A stretch of DNA of 32,001 nt from a virus. Position numbers and translations under genes: made by a program. Position 1 is the stretch's first letter. Each line of letters begins with the position of its first letter. The stretch is from IMG/VR virus record IMGVR_UViG_3300023106_000153, positions 1 through 32,001 of that record; one strand, given 5' to 3'. Positions 1 through 6,499 of the stretch are shown piece by piece. The notes under the pieces were generated by a model that saw only the letters and a list, made by a program, of their open reading frames with translations, made no database searches and had not been told where the DNA came from.

Positions 1-816
1 TCAGCCGAGGGTTTTCGCGTGGTCTGGTACGTAGCGGAAGAGCTTGCGCGACGGGCGGTCGTAGTCGTCCGCGACCGGTCGGTCGGGGATCGTGACCGGC
101 TCCGGGTCGGACGACTCGTACGGGATCTGCGACAGCAGATGGCTGATGGTGTTGAGGCGCGACGCCCGCTTGTCGTCGCTCTCGATGGTCCACCAGGGGG
201 CCTCGTCGGTGTCGGTGTGGGTGAACATGTCGTCTTTCGCACGGGAGTAGTCCTCCCACTTGGTGATCGACAGCACGTCGACGTCGGAGAGCTTCCAGCG
301 CCGCACGGGGTCGTTGAGACGCTTGTGGAAGCGCGCCTCCTGCTCGGTGTCGGAGACCGAGAACCAGTACTTCACGAGGATGATGCCGTCGTCGATCAGC
401 ATCCGCTCGAACACGGGCGCCTGCTTGAGGAACAGCTCGTACTTGTCGGTCGAGCTGTAGCCCATCACGTGCTCGACGCCGGCCCGGTTGTACCAAGAGC
501 GGTCCATGAGCACCATCTCGCCCGCCGTCGGCAGCCGCTCGATGTAGCGCTGGAAGTACCACTGCCCCTGCTCGCGCTCGCTCGGCTTCGGCAGCGCCAC
601 GACTCGCGCCGTGCGCGGGTTGAGGTACTGCATGATGCGCTTGATCGCGCCGCCCTTGCCCGCCGCGTCGCGGCCCTCGAAGACCACGACGACGCGCGCG
701 CCGGTCTTCGAGATCCACTGCTGCATACTGACCAGCTCGATCTGCAGCCGCTTGAGCTCGGCCTCGTAGAGCGCGCGGTCGACGCGCTTGTGTTTCTTCT
801 TGTGCGGCTTCGACAC
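1..816 (-). CDS. ppk2: Polyphosphate kinase 2 (PPK2 family)
   Basis: This 271-residue protein is a complete PPK2 of usual length. PPK2 enzymes transfer phosphate between polyphosphate and nucleotides in the cytoplasm. The P-loop GRDAAGKGG is at about residues 48-56, and the Walker B/lid segment MDRSWYNRAGVE starts at about residue 104. A later KYWFSVSD segment is also typical. The N terminus is Lys-rich. The start codon is GTG (814-816), with no strong ribosome site. It begins 7 bases after the stop of the small gene at 824-934, so translational coupling is likely. This is host chromosomal DNA. Whether the enzyme prefers nucleoside mono- or diphosphates cannot be told from the sequence alone. 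Confidence 0.95.
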   Translation of the reverse strand: MSKPHKKKHKRVDRALYEAELKRLQIELVSMQQWISKTGARVVVVFEGRDAAGKGGAIKRIMQYLNPRTARVVALPKPSEREQGQWYFQRYIERLPTAGEMVLMDRSWYNRAGVEHVMGYSSTDKYELFLKQAPVFERMLIDDGIILVKYWFSVSDTEQEARFHKRLNDPVRRWKLSDVDVLSITKWEDYSRAKDDMFTHTDTDEAPWWTIESDDKRASRLNTISHLLSQIPYESSDPEPVTIPDRPVADDYDRPSRKLFRYVPDHAKTLG

Positions 817-823
817 CGGTCGC

Positions 824-934
824 TCAGCCGGAGGGGTTCTCGACGGGCGTTCCCTTTTCGTCGGTGCCGTCCGTGGGGTCGACCTCCTCGGGGTCGGTGA
901 CGTTCGTGTCGGGGGTGTCTTTCGGGTCGCTCAT
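824..934 (-). CDS. Small acidic protein upstream of ppk2
   Basis: A 36-residue ORF begins MSDPKDTPDTNVTDPEEVDP and is very rich in Asp, Glu, Pro and Thr, with no hydrophobic core. It is probably disordered. A strong ribosome site, AAGGAG, lies 6 bases before its ATG (932-934), which is the main reason to believe it is translated. It ends 7 bases before the GTG of the polyphosphate kinase gene on the same strand, so it may be the first gene of a two-gene operon or a leader peptide that couples translation. No function is recognised. Confidence 0.6.
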   Translation of the reverse strand: MSDPKDTPDTNVTDPEEVDPTDGTDEKGTPVENPSG

Positions 935-1029
935 CGTCGTCTCCTTCTGCGGCGGCCGGTGCCACCTCGGGGCAACGCTAAACGCATCGCGCCGGGATCG
1001 ATATGGCGAGCGGGAATCGGCGCGAGGTG

Positions 1030-3072
1030 CTACGGCCGGGCCAGCGCGCGTTCGAGGTCGGCGACGAGGTAGGGACGCAGGCTCATCAGCCAGGTTCCCG
1101 ACATGTGCGCCCCGGTGTCGCGGAACACCTGCACCCCTCCGATCACCGACGGGCAGAACCCCGCCGCGCAGTAGAAGTCTGAGAGGTCGACGAGGTGCAC
1201 GCGGTCGGCGTCGCTCTGCTTCACGGCCTTGAGCAGCGGATCGGTTGCGCTCAGCGCCTCCTTCTGCGGAGTGCCGCACGCGTTGTCCCGCGGGTCGAAA
1301 TCGAGGCGGGAGATGCACGCCAGCGCCTCCGCCGAGGGCTGCGGCACATCGGCGATGACCACGACGCGTGCGCCGTCGTCGGCTGCCTTCTTCCAGGCTC
1401 GGGCGTAGGCGTCGGAATAGTCGCCGCTGTCCCCTCCGACCCAGCGCGCGCCGGAGGTGACGACGACGTCGTACTTGCCAGCATCGAGCGCGGCCGAGAT
1501 GTCGGTCATGACGTCGCAGTCGGGCGAGGGCGGCGACTGCCACTGGCAACCGTAACCGAGGTAGGTATCGAGCGACCAGCCCAGCTCGTCGAGCGATGCA
1601 CGGATCGGTGTGAGCAGTTGCGCCGCGTGGCTGTCGCCCACGAGGGCGACCTTCATCGGAGCCGAGTCGTCTCCGTAGTGGCACGTCTTCATCGGCTTGT
1701 CGCGCTCGCGGAAGCACAGGAACGTGTCGCCGGAGTCGTTGAACAGGTCGCCGACCGACGGCACGACTGCAGCGGGGAGGTCGGACGGGTCGCATGCCCC
1801 GCTGTTGGCGACGTACGCGGCGCCCAGGCAGGAGACGGATGTCGCGGGCGCCTGTGGCGGCGTCGCCCGGGCTTCCACGGCCGGAGGGCCGGCGAGGGCG
1901 AGCGCTACACAGGCGACGAGCCCGGCCGCCGTCACGGTGGCGAGTACGGCCGGCCAGGTCGTGCGCGCACGGTCGGCGCCGGCGGGCTTGTGCCTGTACG
2001 CACTCTCGACGAACCGGTACGACAGCGCGGCGAGCACGAACATCGCGACGACGGCGGTGAGCAGATAGAGCGGCGACGTGGCAGGCATGACTGCGAGCAG
2101 CAGGCTGAGCACCGGGAAATGCCAGAGGTACAACGAGTACGAGATGTCGCCGATGTACGTGCTCACCCTGTTCGTGAGCGGTGCGATGGCGTAGGACTCG
2201 CCGGTGCCTGCGGCAATCACCAGCACCGTCGCCGCGACCGGGGCCAACGCCCACGGCCCGGGGAACGGGAGGTCGGGCGAGATGAACGCGGCGCTGGCGG
2301 CGATTCCGGCGAGTCCCGTCCACCCCATGATCGGGCGGATCCGCCGCGGCAGCCGGGAGACGAGTGGCATCATCAGCGCGAGCAACGCACCCGCCCCGAG
2401 TTCCCACGCGCGCGTGAAGGTCGAGAAGTAGGCGACCGTGGGGTCGGCCGCCGTCTGCACGACCGACCACGCGAACGAGACCACGATGATCACCGCCATT
2501 GCGACCTCGAGCGCGACGTGCCCCGAGCCACGGCGCAGCCGGCCGAAGGCGAACAGGAGGCCCAGCATGAGCCACGGCCAGACGAAGTAGAACTGCTCTT
2601 CGACCGACAGCGACCAGTAGTGCTGCAACGGCGACGGCGGTTGCCCGAGCTGGAAGTAGTCGACGCCGACGGCGGCCATGTGCCAGTTCCCGACGAAGAG
2701 ACTCGACCACAGACCGTCGAACGCGACTCCCTCGAAGCGGGTGAACGGGAACAAGAAGTACGCGCCGATCACGGTGGCCACGACGACGACTGTCGCGGCC
2801 GGCACGATCCGGCGCAGGCGGCGGGCGTAGAACCCACGGAACGATATGCGCCCCGTGCGGGAGTGTTCGCGCAGGAGGATACCGGTGATCAGGAAGCCGC
2901 TGATGACGAAGAAGACATCCACCCCGACGAAACCGCCGACCGGGAAGTGGAAGAGGTGGTCGGCGACGACGAGCAGCACCGCGACGGCGCGCAGGCCTTG
3001 GATGTCGAGTCGTTTTGCCCCGGCGGCGAGCGCGGTGGAGCGACGCGCGCGAGGGAGGAGTGCGACGGTCAC
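1030..3072 (-). CDS. Membrane acyltransferase 3 with C-terminal SGNH domain
   Basis: This 680-residue protein has the OafA/OafB-like layout. Residues 20-395 hold about ten hydrophobic segments of the acyltransferase-3 domain, with the D38-H39 pair and GVDVFFVISGFLI at about 50-62. After a linker (about 400-470) comes an SGNH hydrolase-like domain with VALVGDSHAAQLL (GDSH at 479-482) and a late DTGAHMS that probably supplies the Asp/His part. The family O-acylates cell-envelope glycans or other surface molecules. The acceptor is unknown here. The start is GTG at 3070-3072. The gene is host DNA between the tRNA fragment and ppk2. Confidence 0.93.
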   Translation of the reverse strand: MTVALLPRARRSTALAAGAKRLDIQGLRAVAVLLVVADHLFHFPVGGFVGVDVFFVISGFLITGILLREHSRTGRISFRGFYARRLRRIVPAATVVVVATVIGAYFLFPFTRFEGVAFDGLWSSLFVGNWHMAAVGVDYFQLGQPPSPLQHYWSLSVEEQFYFVWPWLMLGLLFAFGRLRRGSGHVALEVAMAVIIVVSFAWSVVQTAADPTVAYFSTFTRAWELGAGALLALMMPLVSRLPRRIRPIMGWTGLAGIAASAAFISPDLPFPGPWALAPVAATVLVIAAGTGESYAIAPLTNRVSTYIGDISYSLYLWHFPVLSLLLAVMPATSPLYLLTAVVAMFVLAALSYRFVESAYRHKPAGADRARTTWPAVLATVTAAGLVACVALALAGPPAVEARATPPQAPATSVSCLGAAYVANSGACDPSDLPAAVVPSVGDLFNDSGDTFLCFRERDKPMKTCHYGDDSAPMKVALVGDSHAAQLLTPIRASLDELGWSLDTYLGYGCQWQSPPSPDCDVMTDISAALDAGKYDVVVTSGARWVGGDSGDYSDAYARAWKKAADDGARVVVIADVPQPSAEALACISRLDFDPRDNACGTPQKEALSATDPLLKAVKQSDADRVHLVDLSDFYCAAGFCPSVIGGVQVFRDTGAHMSGTWLMSLRPYLVADLERALARP

Positions 3073-3123
3073 CGTGCGATTCTACGGTGCGCCCGATGGG
3101 AGCCGCTTCGGCGGAATGCTGTG

Positions 3124-3160
3124 TGCCCCTGGCAGGAATCGAACCTGCGACCAAAAGATT
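3124..3160 (-). other. attL-type junction: 3' part of a tRNA gene (probably tRNA-Lys, CTT)
   Basis: On the minus strand the bases read AATCTTTTGGTC, then the T arm GCAGG-TTCGATT-CCTGC, then the acceptor 3' strand CAGGGGC and discriminator A. A 5' acceptor strand GCCCCTG is not found at the right distance upstream, so only the 3' part is present. Bases 39-43 (TCTTT) preceded by AA would fit an anticodon arm AAAGA-CTCTTAA-TCTTT, hence the tRNA-Lys(CTT) suggestion. The match to a tRNA is lost exactly in the anticodon loop. CCA is not encoded. The intact tRNA should be restored at the right prophage end. Confidence 0.75.
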
Positions 3161-3299
3161 CTGGGCTGTTCACCCCGGTTGTTCCGAGGTGGTTCGAGTC
3201 CCCTTTTCCTAGCTGGCGGGGCTGCCATTCTCAGGTCGGGTTGGCCGAGGTCAATCGTGGTCGTTCTGAGTTGTTTCCGCGGAGTAAACGGGGGCTGGC

Positions 3300-4418
3300 T
3301 CAGCTCGCCTCGCCGATCGCTTGTAGCTGCGCGCGCAGGTCTGGCGCCTTGTGGGTCCGCATCCGGTAGTGGGCTTCGGTGACTGCCCGGCCCGAGTGGC
3401 CGAGCTGCGCGCTGGCGTCGTCGACGTTCTCCAGCAATGAGCCGACCGACTTGCGGAACGTGTGGGGCGTGACCCAGGTGTACGGCGTTCCTTCGAGCGC
3501 GCTCCTCCACTGCTTGCGGAAATTGTTCGGGTCGCGGACCGTGCCCCGCAGCGAGGGGAACAGCAGCTCGCCGTCGAGCTCGCGCGCAGCCAGGATGTCG
3601 ACGACGAACGGCGGCAAGATCAGCTCGCGGCGCGACGTCGAACTCTTCGGGTGCGTCTGGATGCTCATCCCCTCGCCCTTCTTCCACAGCGTGGTCCCGG
3701 CGACGGTGACCGTGGGCGGGTTCGCCTCGAGGTCGAGGTCGACCCGGCGGAACGCGAAGACCTCGCCGATCCGGGCGCCCGTGCCCATCATCATGTTCAT
3801 GGGGTCCCAGAGGTCGCCGTGTGTTCGTTGCTCGACGGCTGCGATGATGCCCCGCATCTCGCGCAGTTGCTCGAGCGTGAGCGCGCGCACTTCCTTCTTC
3901 GCCTTCTGGATGCGGCCGACGTCGCGGATGGGGTTCGACTGGAGAGCATCGAGCCTGGCCGCCATGCCGAGGATGCCGCTGAGCACGGTCTTCGTCACCT
4001 TGGCGGTGGCGTTCCCGCGCGTCTTCGCGATCGTGCGCAGGTAGCTGTCGAGGCGCGCTGTCGTGACCTCGCGCAGCCGGATCCCGCCCATGCCCTTGTT
4101 GATGATGTCGAGCACTTCGCTGTATCGCCGCTCGGTGTTGAACGCCTTCTGCCCTTCGATCTCGTCGGCCCACCACTTCGCGCCCGCGACGAGGACCGTG
4201 GACTCCGCGGTGAGGTCGTCTCCCCCGGTGCGCGTTCGGTCGACGAGAGCCTCGCGGAGGATGTTCTCGGCGTTGCCCTTGCTCTTGTAGCTGGTGCGTT
4301 CGATCTCGCGGGTCACTCCGTCGAAGTCGCGCACGCGAGCGGAGGCGACGTGGACGCCGTTCTTGGTGACGGTCGAGATGCGGCCCCACGTGCCGATCGG
4401 GAGCGGTGGTCGGGGCAT
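3300..4418 (-). CDS. int: Tyrosine-type phage integrase
   Basis: The 372-residue protein has an N-terminal AP2-like arm-binding part (about 10-65), a SAM-like core-binding domain (about 75-165) and a C-terminal catalytic domain. The expected catalytic residues are visible: R216 in TGARIGE, a Lys near 258, H319 and R322 in TPHTFRKS, H341 in LGHSG, and the nucleophile Y351 in HYRMR. It catalyses integration and, with an excisionase, excision at the tRNA attachment site 140 bases beyond its 3' end. The start chosen (ATG 4416-4418) overlaps the stop of the upstream peptidase gene as ATGA and has GAGGAG before it. A longer open frame upstream exists but overlaps that gene fully. Confidence 0.95.
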   Translation of the reverse strand: MPRPPLPIGTWGRISTVTKNGVHVASARVRDFDGVTREIERTSYKSKGNAENILREALVDRTRTGGDDLTAESTVLVAGAKWWADEIEGQKAFNTERRYSEVLDIINKGMGGIRLREVTTARLDSYLRTIAKTRGNATAKVTKTVLSGILGMAARLDALQSNPIRDVGRIQKAKKEVRALTLEQLREMRGIIAAVEQRTHGDLWDPMNMMMGTGARIGEVFAFRRVDLDLEANPPTVTVAGTTLWKKGEGMSIQTHPKSSTSRRELILPPFVVDILAARELDGELLFPSLRGTVRDPNNFRKQWRSALEGTPYTWVTPHTFRKSVGSLLENVDDASAQLGHSGRAVTEAHYRMRTHKAPDLRAQLQAIGEAS

Positions 4419-4789
4419 CAGGCGCTCCTCATCGTCAGGTAGGTCTCGAGTACGTGCGGTGTGATCTGGAGCTCGACGGCCCACTGTGCGGGGTCGGGCG
4501 TGAAGCGGGATACGCGCTCGAGGTGGTCGGGGTCGACCAGGTGCTTTGCTGCGAACCGGTCGGCCATGCGTTCGTTGCGTGGTGTGCTCTCGATGTGGCC
4601 GAGGCAGACGTGGCCGATCTCGTGCGCGAGGGTCGTCCGTTCGAGCATGACGCGCATCTTCGTGTTGAGGATGATGGTTCGCTGCTCGGGAAGCCAGAGG
4701 CCGTTGGCGGTTCGAAGACGCCCGTAGACGACGTTGACTCCGAGACGGTCGGCGTGCTCGTAGGGGTCGTACGCCGGGTCCGTCGTCAT
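4418..4789 (-). CDS. ImmA/IrrE-type metallopeptidase
   Basis: The 123-residue protein carries the zinc-peptidase motif HEIGH at 56-60, followed by NERMADRFAA (about 72-81), where an acidic residue would complete the metal site. Relatives such as ImmA of ICEBs1 cleave a phage or ICE repressor and so induce the element. It starts at ATG 4787-4789, overlapping the repressor stop as ATGA, and ends overlapping the integrase start. This places it between the repressor it may cleave and the integrase. Cleavage of the repressor is inferred from family and position only. Confidence 0.9.
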   Translation of the reverse strand: MTTDPAYDPYEHADRLGVNVVYGRLRTANGLWLPEQRTIILNTKMRVMLERTTLAHEIGHVCLGHIESTPRNERMADRFAAKHLVDPDHLERVSRFTPDPAQWAVELQITPHVLETYLTMRSA

Positions 4790-5169
4790 GGGGCTTCTGG
4801 CTCGCTCTCTCCCGCGCTGTCGTCGCGGTTAGCCGCGTGCGGAAGTGCGAGTGCCTCATCTTCGGATAGCCCACCGACATCCGTCGAGCGGATGGCGGTC
4901 ACGTTGCCCGGCCGGTAGTTGCTCATGTCGCTCTCGACCTGCGCGACGAATTCTTCCGGGGCCATGCCGATGAAGGTGCAGAAGGCGTCGATGTCGTTGA
5001 GGCTGAATTCGTAGGTGCCGTTGACCCTCTCACGCACGTACTTCTCTGACTTCTCGATCGCGCGGGCGAGCGCGCGCCCGGACATCCGCCTGTCTCCCAT
5101 CTCCCGTCGGATAGCTGACGCGACGAGTTGAGCGAAGGCGCCGGGGGCGTCTAGGGGAAGTCTGGCCAT
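4786..5169 (-). CDS. Phage repressor, HTH (CI-like)
   Basis: The 127-residue protein has a helix-turn-helix region at about residues 28-55 (SGRALARAIEKSEKYVRERV), a short helical segment to about 85, and an acidic, probably disordered C-terminal tail of about 45 residues. It lacks a LexA-like autoproteolytic domain, which suits induction by the separate ImmA-like protease encoded next. It is the first gene of the repressor-peptidase-integrase operon and is divergent from the Cro-like gene. Before its ATG there is no ribosome site, only a -10-like TAAGAT six bases upstream, so the mRNA is probably leaderless. The prediction as lysogeny repressor is strong by position. Confidence 0.85.
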   Translation of the reverse strand: MARLPLDAPGAFAQLVASAIRREMGDRRMSGRALARAIEKSEKYVRERVNGTYEFSLNDIDAFCTFIGMAPEEFVAQVESDMSNYRPGNVTAIRSTDVGGLSEDEALALPHAANRDDSAGESEPEAP

Positions 5170-5175
5170 GACGCG

Positions 5176-5205
5176 ATCTTAACTAAAGCTGACGCAAAGT
5201 TGCAA
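5176..5205 (-). promoter_or_regulatory. Candidate leftward (repressor) promoter, leaderless
   Basis: On the minus strand TTGCAA (5205-5200) is followed by an 18-base spacer and TAAGAT (5181-5176), which fits TANNNT. Only six bases separate the -10 from the repressor ATG, so transcription should begin at or next to the A of the start codon. A GACGC/GCGTC half-site lies in the spacer (5191-5195), so the promoter may be autoregulated. No start-site data are available. Confidence 0.55.
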
Positions 5206-5210
5206 CACGA

Positions 5211-5224
5211 GACGCAGGTGCGTC
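5211..5224. promoter_or_regulatory. Candidate operator, inverted GACGCA/TGCGTC
   Basis: GACGCA and TGCGTC face each other across two bases. The same half-site GACGC recurs at 5170-5174, 5191-5195 and 5274-5278, and its complement at 5263-5267. The leftmost three same-direction copies start 21 and 20 bases apart, close to two DNA turns. The site lies just upstream of the -35 of the leftward promoter. It is probably bound by the repressor or the Cro-like protein. Confidence 0.5.
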
Positions 5225-5253
5225 CACAAAGGTTACGGATCGTCTTAACGAGG

Positions 5254-5283
5254 TTGACTTAAGCGTCTCTAGAGACGCATACT
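5254..5283 (+). promoter_or_regulatory. Candidate rightward early promoter, leaderless
   Basis: TTGACT (5254-5259) is followed by an 18-base spacer and CATACT (5278-5283). The ATG of the Cro-like gene is at 5291, only seven bases after the -10, and there is no purine-rich ribosome site between them. This would start the long early operon with a leaderless message. The perfect palindrome 5263-5278 fills the spacer, so a bound repressor would block polymerase. Confidence 0.6.
5263..5278. promoter_or_regulatory. Perfect 16-base operator palindrome GCGTCTCTAGAGACGC
   Basis: The two 8-base arms are exact complements with no spacer. The palindrome lies between the -35 and -10 of the rightward promoter and touches the -10. 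Its outer half-sites (GCGTC, GACGC) recur through the switch region. It is the strongest candidate for the main repressor operator. Confidence 0.65.
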
Positions 5284-5290
5284 CATCACC

Positions 5291-5548
5291 ATGAGCCAGA
5301 TCACGACACTGAACAGCAAGAAGGCGACGCTAAATGACCGCGTCGCAGCGAACCTTCGCGCCGAGATGGCAGCGCAGCGCAAGTCGGTCACCGACCTCTC
5401 CGAGGCGCTCCGCGTGGGACATCGAGCAGCTACCCGCCGTTGGAGCGGCGAGCAGGACATCGGACTGAACGAGCTCGAGCTGCTCTCGAAGTGGCTCGAC
5501 GTGCCCCTGTCCGCGTTCATGGTCTCGCGTGAGCGGCAGGTGGCGTGA
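5291..5548 (+). CDS. Cro-like HTH (XRE-type) regulator
   Basis: This 85-residue protein is mostly one helix-turn-helix domain (about residues 18-78; QRKSVTDLSEALRVGHRAA is the likely HTH). It is first in the rightward operon and divergent from the repressor, the classical position of Cro. Its ATG has no ribosome site and sits seven bases after a -10-like sequence. It overlaps the next gene by one base (TGATG). Its size and position suggest that it represses the leftward promoter during lytic growth; this is an inference. Confidence 0.75.
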   Translation: MSQITTLNSKKATLNDRVAANLRAEMAAQRKSVTDLSEALRVGHRAATRRWSGEQDIGLNELELLSKWLDVPLSAFMVSRERQVA

Positions 5549-5757
5549 TGGCTCAGCTCCTCACGATCGAGCAGGTCGCCGATCAGCTGCAGGTGCCCGT
5601 CGACACCCTCTACTACTGGCGGTCGAAGAAACAGGGGCCGCCGGCGCTGAAGGTCGGGAAGCACCTGCGCTGGCAGCAGGCCGACGTCGACGCCTGGCTC
5701 GCCTCGCTCGCGCCGCGGTCGAACGTTACCCCCATCGGTTCGCGGGTGGCGTCGTGA
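5548..5757 (+). CDS. Excisionase-like / MerR-type HTH DNA-binding protein
   Basis: The 69-residue protein reads MAQLLTIEQVADQLQVPVDTLYYWR and then KVGKHLRWQQADVDAWL, the standard helix_turn_helix_17 (winged MerR-like) pattern. Such proteins serve as phage excisionases or small regulators. The in-frame GTG at 5545 is also possible as a start but would overlap the upstream stop more. Being near the integrase in an element that must excise makes an Xis role plausible but unproven. Confidence 0.8.
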   Translation: MAQLLTIEQVADQLQVPVDTLYYWRSKKQGPPALKVGKHLRWQQADVDAWLASLAPRSNVTPIGSRVAS

Positions 5758-5891
5758 AGCGTGTAACGCGCTGGACGCGCGTGCGCAACGCGGCCCGCAA
5801 CCAGCTTCACGTCTGGTGGCCCGCCCTGCTCGCGGTGGCCGTGTGCACGGCCGGCGTCGTCGTCTTCTGGGACTCCCCACTCCCCTACTGA
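5754..5891 (+). CDS. Small single-pass membrane protein
   Basis: The 45-residue ORF starts with GTG (5754-5756), overlapping the previous stop as GTGA. It has a basic N-terminal part (KRVTRWTRVRNAARN) followed by one hydrophobic segment (about 21-40), giving an expected N-in topology. It keeps the coupled spacing of the operon, which supports translation. The function is unknown; small phage membrane proteins at this place are sometimes superinfection or host-takeover factors. Confidence 0.6.
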   Translation: MKRVTRWTRVRNAARNQLHVWWPALLAVAVCTAGVVVFWDSPLPY

Positions 5892-5917
5892 TCCGCCCCT
5901 TCTCCCCGCACCACCGT

Positions 5918-5942
5918 CCGGACTTCACCCGAAGCTGTCCGG
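5918..5942 (+). other. Hairpin between early genes
   Basis: CCGGAC-TTC is complementary to GAA plus GTCCGG, with loop ACCC and a three-base bulge (GCT). It lies in the only sizeable gap (5892-5967) near the start of the early operon. No T-run follows, so it may be an attenuator, processing site or RNA-stabilising stem rather than a terminator. Confidence 0.3.
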
Positions 5943-5967
5943 CCGGTTTCAACGAAAAGAGCCCATC

Positions 5968-6243
5968 TTGCCTACCTTCTCTGCGCCCGAAAACGTCTCT
6001 CTCGACGTCGCCCAGCACGTGCTCTGGCACTTCGGCGACTACGGCCTCGGCCTCGAGCCCGGCAACTTCACCGGTCTCCTGCTCCGCGCGATCGCCGCCG
6101 CCGACGCCGTCAACCGCGAGCGTCTGCGAGAGGTCTTCCCCGAGCACGTGCGCCTCGTCGCGCTCGTCGCCGGGGAGCACGCGGGCCTCGAATGGCTCCG
6201 CGAAATCGTGCGTGCTCGTGCCACTACCGAGGTGTCCAAGTGA
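5968..6243 (+). CDS. Hypothetical early phage protein, 91 aa
   Basis: The protein begins MPTFSAPENVSLDVAQHVLWHFGDYG and is predicted to be largely helical and acidic, with no transmembrane segment. The start is TTG (5968-5970), with AAAAGAG upstream; no ATG or GTG fits better. The end overlaps the next GTG start. I do not recognise the family. Its GC-rich third positions fit coding use. Confidence 0.7.
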   Translation: MPTFSAPENVSLDVAQHVLWHFGDYGLGLEPGNFTGLLLRAIAAADAVNRERLREVFPEHVRLVALVAGEHAGLEWLREIVRARATTEVSK

Positions 6244-6380
6244 GCGGCGTGATCGTCGCCCGCCGCGGTGAGCGCATCGTGCTCGCCGAGTACCCGAAGG
6301 GGTTCGTCGAGCGGGTGAACGCCCGCCTGGATCGCATCGCTGAAGAAGGCGACGCCGAGACCGCGGAGGCGTGCTCGTGA
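6240..6380 (+). CDS. Hypothetical small protein, 46 aa
   Basis: It starts with GTG at 6240 (GTGA overlap with the upstream stop) and ends in the start of the next gene. It reads MSGVIVARRGERIVLAEYPK at the N terminus and has an acidic C-terminal half. Only operon spacing and codon use support it. No function is recognised. Confidence 0.55.
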   Translation: MSGVIVARRGERIVLAEYPKGFVERVNARLDRIAEEGDAETAEACS

Positions 6381-6499
6381 TCGTCGCACTCGCGCCTGTG
6401 CAGGACGGGATGCCGCTGTGGCTGGGGCTGCCCCTCGCCGCGGCCGGGTTCATCGCGTGGGGAATCATCGTGCTCGTCGAGTCGGTGAAGAAGCCGTGA
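6377..6499 (+). CDS. Small single-pass membrane protein, 40 aa
   Basis: The ORF starts with GTG (GTGA overlap) and ends TGATG into the resolvase gene. One hydrophobic stretch, LWLGLPLAAAGFIAWGIIVL, spans about residues 14-33 and is followed by a short VESVKKP tail. It is the second tiny membrane protein of this operon. The function is unknown. Confidence 0.6.
   Translation: MIVALAPVQDGMPLWLGLPLAAAGFIAWGIIVLVESVKKP

Noticed and set aside
19-900. Long open frames opposite ppk2 on the plus strand
   Set aside because: They are Arg/Val-rich mirror frames of a certain gene in high-GC DNA, with no domain or ribosome site.
824-3154. 776-residue open frame overlapping the acyltransferase
   Set aside because: The Arg/Ala-rich composition is that of an out-of-frame reading; the acyltransferase frame has clear membrane segments and GDSH.
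3181-3215. Second tRNA-like T arm (GGTTCGAGTCC) on the plus strand
   Set aside because: The flanking bases do not form a 5-bp T stem or an acceptor stem, so it is not a tRNA end.
4419-4880. Integrase with a 154-residue longer N terminus
   Set aside because: The extension lies wholly within the peptidase and repressor genes and is Arg-rich shadow sequence; the ATGA start with GAGGAG is better.
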